This document shows positions 59,429-64,000 of a stretch of 64,000 nt of DNA, in pieces. Position numbers and translations under genes: made by a program. This DNA is from Paraburkholderia solisilvae (GTDB lineage Bacteria; Pseudomonadota; Gammaproteobacteria; Burkholderiales; Burkholderiaceae): the NCBI RefSeq assembly GCF_902859875.1, contig NZ_CADIKF010000027.1, positions 34,183 to 98,182 of the forward strand, given 5' to 3'. Positions within the stretch are counted from its first letter, which is position 1. The number at the start of each line of letters is the position of its first letter. The notes beneath the pieces were generated by a model. The model made no database searches, had not been told where the DNA came from, and saw only the letters and a list, made by a program, of their open reading frames with translations.

Positions 59429-59664
59429 GAGTTCCTCCGGTCATTGAAGGTATCCCGCAAAAATATGCGGAAAAGCGCAACCGTACCGCGAAAATGCTCA
59501 CTGCGGCCGGTCCTTTGGCGGATATGCTTGCCTGTGTCTCACGGATACGATACAACCCGTCTACATAATCCACAGAACCAGGAAGACGCGGAAGGCGTGC
59601 GGTGGGCCAGACCGGTGCCCACGCAGCCCCGACCGACGTATCCCTACGGACGCGTGTTCGTCGA

Positions 59665-61101
59665 ATGACAAAAAATCGCCAAAAACCCAATTCGCTGAAT
59701 TTGCTGTTTTATTCACGCTATGCCGTTTGCGTCTCATTGGCCGCTGCCGCAATGCTGGCCGGCTGCAATTCTTCTCCCATCGCCACGCCGAAGCCGACCG
59801 GATGGATTCAGGACGAAGTCGCCGACTCGTACGTGTTCGCGTATCCGCTCGTGCTGATGGGCGTCGCGCGCGACGCGGCGGTGGGCAGCGGCCCCGGACA
59901 GGCGCCGTTCAATACGCTGCGCCATGCGCAGGCGCTGCCGCCGGTCGGCGCCGCGAACCGGCCGACGCCGGGCGTCGACACGCTCGATTCGTCCGCCTGG
60001 CTCGATCTGTCCGGCCAGCCGGTGCTCGTCTCGCTCCCCGATTCCCGTAACCGTTATGTCGACGCGCGTGCGCTCGATATGTGGACCAACGTGCTCTGGT
60101 CGACGACGGCTGAGCAAACCGGCGCGCGCGTGACCGGCATCAAGGCGCAGACCGTCGCGTTCGTGCCGCAGGGCTGGAACGGCGATTTGCCGAAGGGCGT
60201 CAAGCGCGTCGACGTGCCGACCCGCTACGTGTGGCTCAACATACGCGTGCAGTCGAACGGCGGGCGCGATATCGCGGCAATCCGCAAGCTGCAGCGGGCC
60301 ATGCGCGTCGCGCCGCTCGACATCTATACCGGCGCGGCGAAGTCGTCCGACGAGCCGCGCAGCTATCCGGCCGGCGACATGCCGGTCGCCGGCACGCCGG
60401 ACTCGCAGGTCGCGGCGCTCGACCCGAAAGCCTTCTTCGATCACCTTGCGCAACTGCTGCCCGACAATCCCCCTGCGCCGCCCGATCCGCATGCACTGAG
60501 CATTCTGGCGGACCTCGGCGTGAAGTCGGACGCGCCGGTGCAGTTCCCGTCCGGCGCGGACAGCGCCCTCGCGGCCGGTCTTGCCGAAGGCCGCGCACGC
60601 GTGCAGACTGCGCCGACCAACGTGCTGACCGCGAACGGCTGGAGCTGGTTCGGCGACGGCGTGGGCAACTACGGACCCGACTACGGGTTGCGCGCGTATG
60701 CGGCCTACGCGCAGCCAGGCATCGGCACCAAGGACGACGAGGTGCGCGCGACCGCGACGCTCGACAACGACGGCCATCTGCTGAACGGCGCGAACCGCTA
60801 CGTGATCCACTTCACGCCGGCGCAGTTGCCGCCGGTGCGCGGCTTCTGGTCGATTACCGCATACACGAAGGAGGGCGGCCTCGACGACAGCGAAACCGCC
60901 CATGTCGCGGTCGGCGATCGCAACGGCTTGCGCCGCAATCGCGACGGCTCGGTCGACGTGACCGTGTCGTCGGCACGGCGCAAGGCGGCGAACTGGCTGC
61001 CGACGCCGCGCGGCGGCTTTCAGCTCGTGATGCGACTTTATGCGCCAAAACCGCAGGCGAGCGACGGCACCTGGCAACCGCCGCCGGTCGTCCGGCAGTA
61101 G
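59665..61101 (+). CDS. DUF1254/DUF1214 lipoprotein
   Basis: A 478-residue protein. ATG 59665 opens a signal peptide ending in the lipobox MLAGC at about residues 30-34, so it should be lipid-anchored. DUF1254 (about 45-180; YVFAYPLVLMG, SSAWLDLSGQPVLVSLPD, RYVDARALDMWTN) is followed by a C-terminal DUF1214 domain (about 350-478; LNGANRYVIHFTPAQLPPV and RGFWSITAYTKEG). The function of this widespread pair is unsettled. A frame open to 59602 adds no support. Confidence 0.9.
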   Translation: MTKNRQKPNSLNLLFYSRYAVCVSLAAAAMLAGCNSSPIATPKPTGWIQDEVADSYVFAYPLVLMGVARDAAVGSGPGQAPFNTLRHAQALPPVGAANRPTPGVDTLDSSAWLDLSGQPVLVSLPDSRNRYVDARALDMWTNVLWSTTAEQTGARVTGIKAQTVAFVPQGWNGDLPKGVKRVDVPTRYVWLNIRVQSNGGRDIAAIRKLQRAMRVAPLDIYTGAAKSSDEPRSYPAGDMPVAGTPDSQVAALDPKAFFDHLAQLLPDNPPAPPDPHALSILADLGVKSDAPVQFPSGADSALAAGLAEGRARVQTAPTNVLTANGWSWFGDGVGNYGPDYGLRAYAAYAQPGIGTKDDEVRATATLDNDGHLLNGANRYVIHFTPAQLPPVRGFWSITAYTKEGGLDDSETAHVAVGDRNGLRRNRDGSVDVTVSSARRKAANWLPTPRGGFQLVMRLYAPKPQASDGTWQPPPVVRQ

Positions 61102-61365
61102 GGGCGCGCGTCGCGAAGCGCGCGGCGTTTTGCGTCCGCCGCTTCGTGCCACGCGGTTTCGTGGCTGCGGTTTCGCCGGGCGCTTCGTTTGGCGTTTCGT
61201 TGTTGTCTCGTTGGCGGTTTCGCTCGCCGTTTTGTCGTCAAGCGCAGGTAAGAGCAATGCGTAACAGCGTTCTTACATTTGATCTGTCGCCGCGACACAA
61301 GACGTATACTTTGCCCAACTCTGACTCCTGCGGCGGGCTTGCCGCCGCACGATCCGCGACCGAGA

Positions 61366-64000
61366 ATGGCAAGCCTCAATAAAGCAACGCTCGCATCCTC
61401 CTTGCAGACCGTACGCGATGTCGCGCGCGGCCGGCGCACCCGCCGTGTCGTCATCGGGCTGCTGATCTTCCTTGTGCTGTTCGGGCTGCTCGGTTTCTTC
61501 GCCGCGCCGCCGCTGATTCGCCATATCGCTGCGCAACAGCTGTCCCAACAGCTCGACCGGCCCGCCACGATCGGCCGCATCGCGCTCAATCCCTACACGT
61601 TGAATCTCGAAGCCGACCGCATTCATATCGGCGAACGCGGCGGCGCCGGCGACTTCATCGATATTGAACGGCTGATCGTGCGGCCGTCCTGGACGTCGCT
61701 GTTTCGCGCGGCGCCGATCGTCAACGAAGTGCAGATCGACTCGCCGCGCTTTCATATCGTTCGCTACGATGCGCAGCGCTTCAATTTCAGCGATCTGATA
61801 GAAAAATTCTCGAAACAGCCGGCGAAGCCGGAAAGCAAGCCGACGCTGTTTTCCGTGTCGAACATCCGTCTCGAAAACGGCCAGATCACATTCGACGACC
61901 GGCTGCTGAACGAAAAGCATGTCATCGATCAGTGGAAGCTCGGTATTCCGTTTATCGCGACGTTGCCGTCGAAGACCGATATCTTCGTCGAGCCGCTGTT
62001 GCGCATGCGTATCGACGGCAGTCCGCTCGCGCTCGACGGCAAGACCAAGCCGTTTGCGCAGTCGCGCGAGTCGGAGGTGTCGCTGCGATTTGACGGGCTC
62101 GACATGCCGCGTTTGCTGTCGTACGCACCGATGAAGCTGCCGGTGACCGTGCAGGCGGGCAAATTGTCGAGCGATCTGCAGCTCAATTTCGTCGTGTCCG
62201 GCGATACGCCGACGCTGCGCGTGTCCGGCACCACCGATCTCGCCGACCTCAATGTGGTCGACGGCAACAAGGCGCCGTTCTTCGCCGCGCATGCGGTGCA
62301 TGTCGGCGCCGATCTGCTCGAGCCGTTGAAGAGCGTCTACCACTTCGGCCAGATTCGCATCGACGCGCCGTCGATGCATCTCGCGCGCGACAAGGACGGC
62401 GTGTTGAGCGTGCAAAGCATGTTTGCCGCGCAGCCCGGCGCGAATCCGGCGCCGGGCCCGTCGCCCGCTGCCACGGCGAGTGCGCCGGCGGTGGCATCGC
62501 CGGCTTCCGCGCCGCCGTCAGCCGCGGCGAGCGCGTCCGCGGCGCCTGCAACCGCCGCCGCGCCGCCGCCGCCGCTCGACCTGGCGATCAAACGCTTCAC
62601 GCTGAACGACGGCACCGTAGAGGTAGCCGACGCCGCCGCGTCGCGGCCGGTCACGACGACGTTGACGAATGTCGGGATGTCGCTCGCGGACTTTTCGTCG
62701 GTCGCGAAAACGCCCGCGCGCTATACGCTCAATCTGACGTCGAAGGACAACGGCGGCACGCTGAGCGCGGCCGGCTCGTTCGGCATGGTCGCGAAGACAG
62801 CCGACGCGAAGCTCGATCTGAAGTCGATTTCGCTGCCGCCGCTGCAGCCGTATCTGGACACCGCGACCGCCGCGCGAGTGCTAGACGGAACCCTCGCTGC
62901 GAGCGTCAACCTCAGCGCGAACTGGGCGCAATCGCCGCCTGCGCTGCAGGTCGGCGCGAGCACGCTGGATCTGCAATCGCTGAAGCTCGCCGCGCCCGGC
63001 GTGAAGCAGCCGGCGATCGCCCTCGCGCAAGGGCACGTGGCGCTCAAGAGCGTCGACCTCGCGGCACGCAAGGCGGACATCGAAAGCATCGATGCGAGCG
63101 GCCTTGCGATCGACGCGACGCGCGAGAAAGACGGCAATATCGATCTGCTGTCGCTCGCCGGTCCGCATCACGAGGCGCAGGAGCGCACCGCGATTCACGC
63201 CGTGAAGAAAGCGCAGGAAGCCGGGCCTGCATGGCACTACACAATCGGCGCGCTGAACCTGAAAGACGGCTCGGCGACCTTCACCGACAACACGACCGCG
63301 CGTCCGGTCAAAGTGGCGGTCGCGCCGCTGCAACTGAAAGTGCAGCAGATCAGCGACGACCTGTCGCGCCCGCTGCCGATCGATCTGCAAGCGACGGTCA
63401 ATCGCAAAGGCACGCTCGGTGTCACCGGCGATGTCACCGCGACGCCGCTCAAGCTCGCATTGAAGCTGGACGCGAACCGGCTCGACGCGGCGGCGTTCGA
63501 GCCGTACTTCGGCAACCAGCTGAACGCGACGATCGCCAGCGCGCTGCTCAACGCAAAAGGCGACGTGACGCTGGTCGACGAGGAAAAGCGCGGCAAGGCG
63601 GGCGGCGGACTGAAGGCGGCATATCGCGGCGACGCCGCGCTGGTCGATGTGCGCATGCTCGACAAGGTGACGTCGGGCCCTTTCGCGGGCTGGCGCTCGC
63701 TCGCGTTGACCAACCTGAAGGCCGACTACGACGCGCGCGGCACCGAGGTCGATGCGTCGCGCGTGACGTTCACCGAGTTTTACGGGCGCGTGCTGCTCGA
63801 TGCGCAGGGCAAGCTGAATCTGAGCGCCATTGTCGCGAAGCCGGGCGACGGCGCCGCGCATTCGCTGACGCACGACGACAGCAAAAACGGCAGGCCGCCG
63901 ATTCCGCTCACGCCGCCCGCGGTGGCGGAGGCCGCAGCCGGCGGCGAAGCGAGCGCCGCGACGGAGGCGACTGCCGCCGCCAGCACACCGGCGACGGGCG
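61366..64000 (+). CDS. AsmA/DUF748-like giant envelope protein (3' partial)
   Basis: ATG 61366 opens a frame that stays open to the right window edge (at least 878 codons). A membrane helix lies at about residues 22-45 (VVIGLLIFLVLFGLLGFF). After it come repeated beta-rich AsmA/DUF748-type segments: LSQQLDRPATIGRIALNPYT, VNEVQIDSPRFHIVRYD, VSNIRLENGQITFDD and RFDGLDMPRLLSYAP. An Ala/Pro linker sits near 365-400. AsmA-like proteins bridge the inner and outer membranes for phospholipid transport; this is recalled for the superfamily. Family members often exceed 1100 residues. Confidence 0.87.
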   Translation, partial: MASLNKATLASSLQTVRDVARGRRTRRVVIGLLIFLVLFGLLGFFAAPPLIRHIAAQQLSQQLDRPATIGRIALNPYTLNLEADRIHIGERGGAGDFIDIERLIVRPSWTSLFRAAPIVNEVQIDSPRFHIVRYDAQRFNFSDLIEKFSKQPAKPESKPTLFSVSNIRLENGQITFDDRLLNEKHVIDQWKLGIPFIATLPSKTDIFVEPLLRMRIDGSPLALDGKTKPFAQSRESEVSLRFDGLDMPRLLSYAPMKLPVTVQAGKLSSDLQLNFVVSGDTPTLRVSGTTDLADLNVVDGNKAPFFAAHAVHVGADLLEPLKSVYHFGQIRIDAPSMHLARDKDGVLSVQSMFAAQPGANPAPGPSPAATASAPAVASPASAPPSAAASASAAPATAAAPPPPLDLAIKRFTLNDGTVEVADAAASRPVTTTLTNVGMSLADFSSVAKTPARYTLNLTSKDNGGTLSAAGSFGMVAKTADAKLDLKSISLPPLQPYLDTATAARVLDGTLAASVNLSANWAQSPPALQVGASTLDLQSLKLAAPGVKQPAIALAQGHVALKSVDLAARKADIESIDASGLAIDATREKDGNIDLLSLAGPHHEAQERTAIHAVKKAQEAGPAWHYTIGALNLKDGSATFTDNTTARPVKVAVAPLQLKVQQISDDLSRPLPIDLQATVNRKGTLGVTGDVTATPLKLALKLDANRLDAAAFEPYFGNQLNATIASALLNAKGDVTLVDEEKRGKAGGGLKAAYRGDAALVDVRMLDKVTSGPFAGWRSLALTNLKADYDARGTEVDASRVTFTEFYGRVLLDAQGKLNLSAIVAKPGDGAAHSLTHDDSKNGRPPIPLTPPAVAEAAAGGEASAATEATAAASTPATG

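Overview
The window is GC-rich, densely packed bacterial chromosome. Its gene content points to a beta-proteobacterium of the Burkholderia/Paraburkholderia group: an H-NS-type protein with the C-terminal RNPKTGETWSGRGRAPGW motif, DUF4148-like and probable DUF3563-like small proteins, many secreted alanine-rich proteins, and chemoreceptors preceded by sigma-28-like promoters. No rRNA, tRNA, insertion sequence, integrase or CRISPR array was found. This is organised chromosomal DNA rather than an obvious mobile island.

Layout. 1-3660: end of a cytochrome b561, two BON-type secreted proteins, a small lipoprotein and an H-NS-like protein, separated by gene-poor stretches with strong hairpins. 4215-10209: a chaperone-usher fimbrial cluster (two similar pilins, chaperone, usher, tip adhesin). 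10403-14527: release factor 3 and a Pat-like acetyltransferase that has lost part of its ATP-grasp domain. 14604-17174: two ECF sigma-factor operons (sigma/NrsF-like anti-sigma, and DoxX/sigma). Each is preceded by the same GTAACC-N16-CGAACT promoter, which suggests one linked regulon. 17290-18715: small secreted or unknown proteins.

18832-29103: an IclR regulator divergent from a sugar ABC importer and five catabolic steps (aldose dehydrogenase, lactonase, UxaA-type dehydratase pair, SDR, FAH-type hydrolase). Together these form a complete non-phosphorylative deoxysugar pathway, most likely for L-fucose, ending in pyruvate and lactate. 29241-35159: thioesterase, chemoreceptor, persulfide-dioxygenase-like metallohydrolase, AGE-family isomerase, MgtC-like protein and an unknown membrane protein.

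35443-50250 is the most unusual block. A TIGR03032-like protein is followed, after a 639-base gap, by thirteen co-directional genes: a two-partner-secretion transporter (TpsB), a DUF2341/LamG-like/ExbB fusion, ExbD, a TonB-like protein, a putative porin, a coiled-coil secreted protein, a YbjN-like protein, two paralogous small secreted proteins, a parvulin isomerase, two unknowns and an HtrA protease. No TpsA exoprotein is present. The arrangement resembles the Pseudomonas aeruginosa pdtB-exbB2-exbD2 region (recalled, not searched). It looks like a dedicated energised envelope or export machine that deserves characterisation.

50426-64000: an alanine-rich membrane protein, a 52-residue protein with an elaborate repeat-bearing promoter, a His-rich secreted protein, a flavin reductase, a second chemoreceptor, a copper P-type ATPase with a CueR-type promoter, a PaiB-like protein, a DUF1254 lipoprotein and the start of an AsmA/DUF748-like giant protein cut by the window end.
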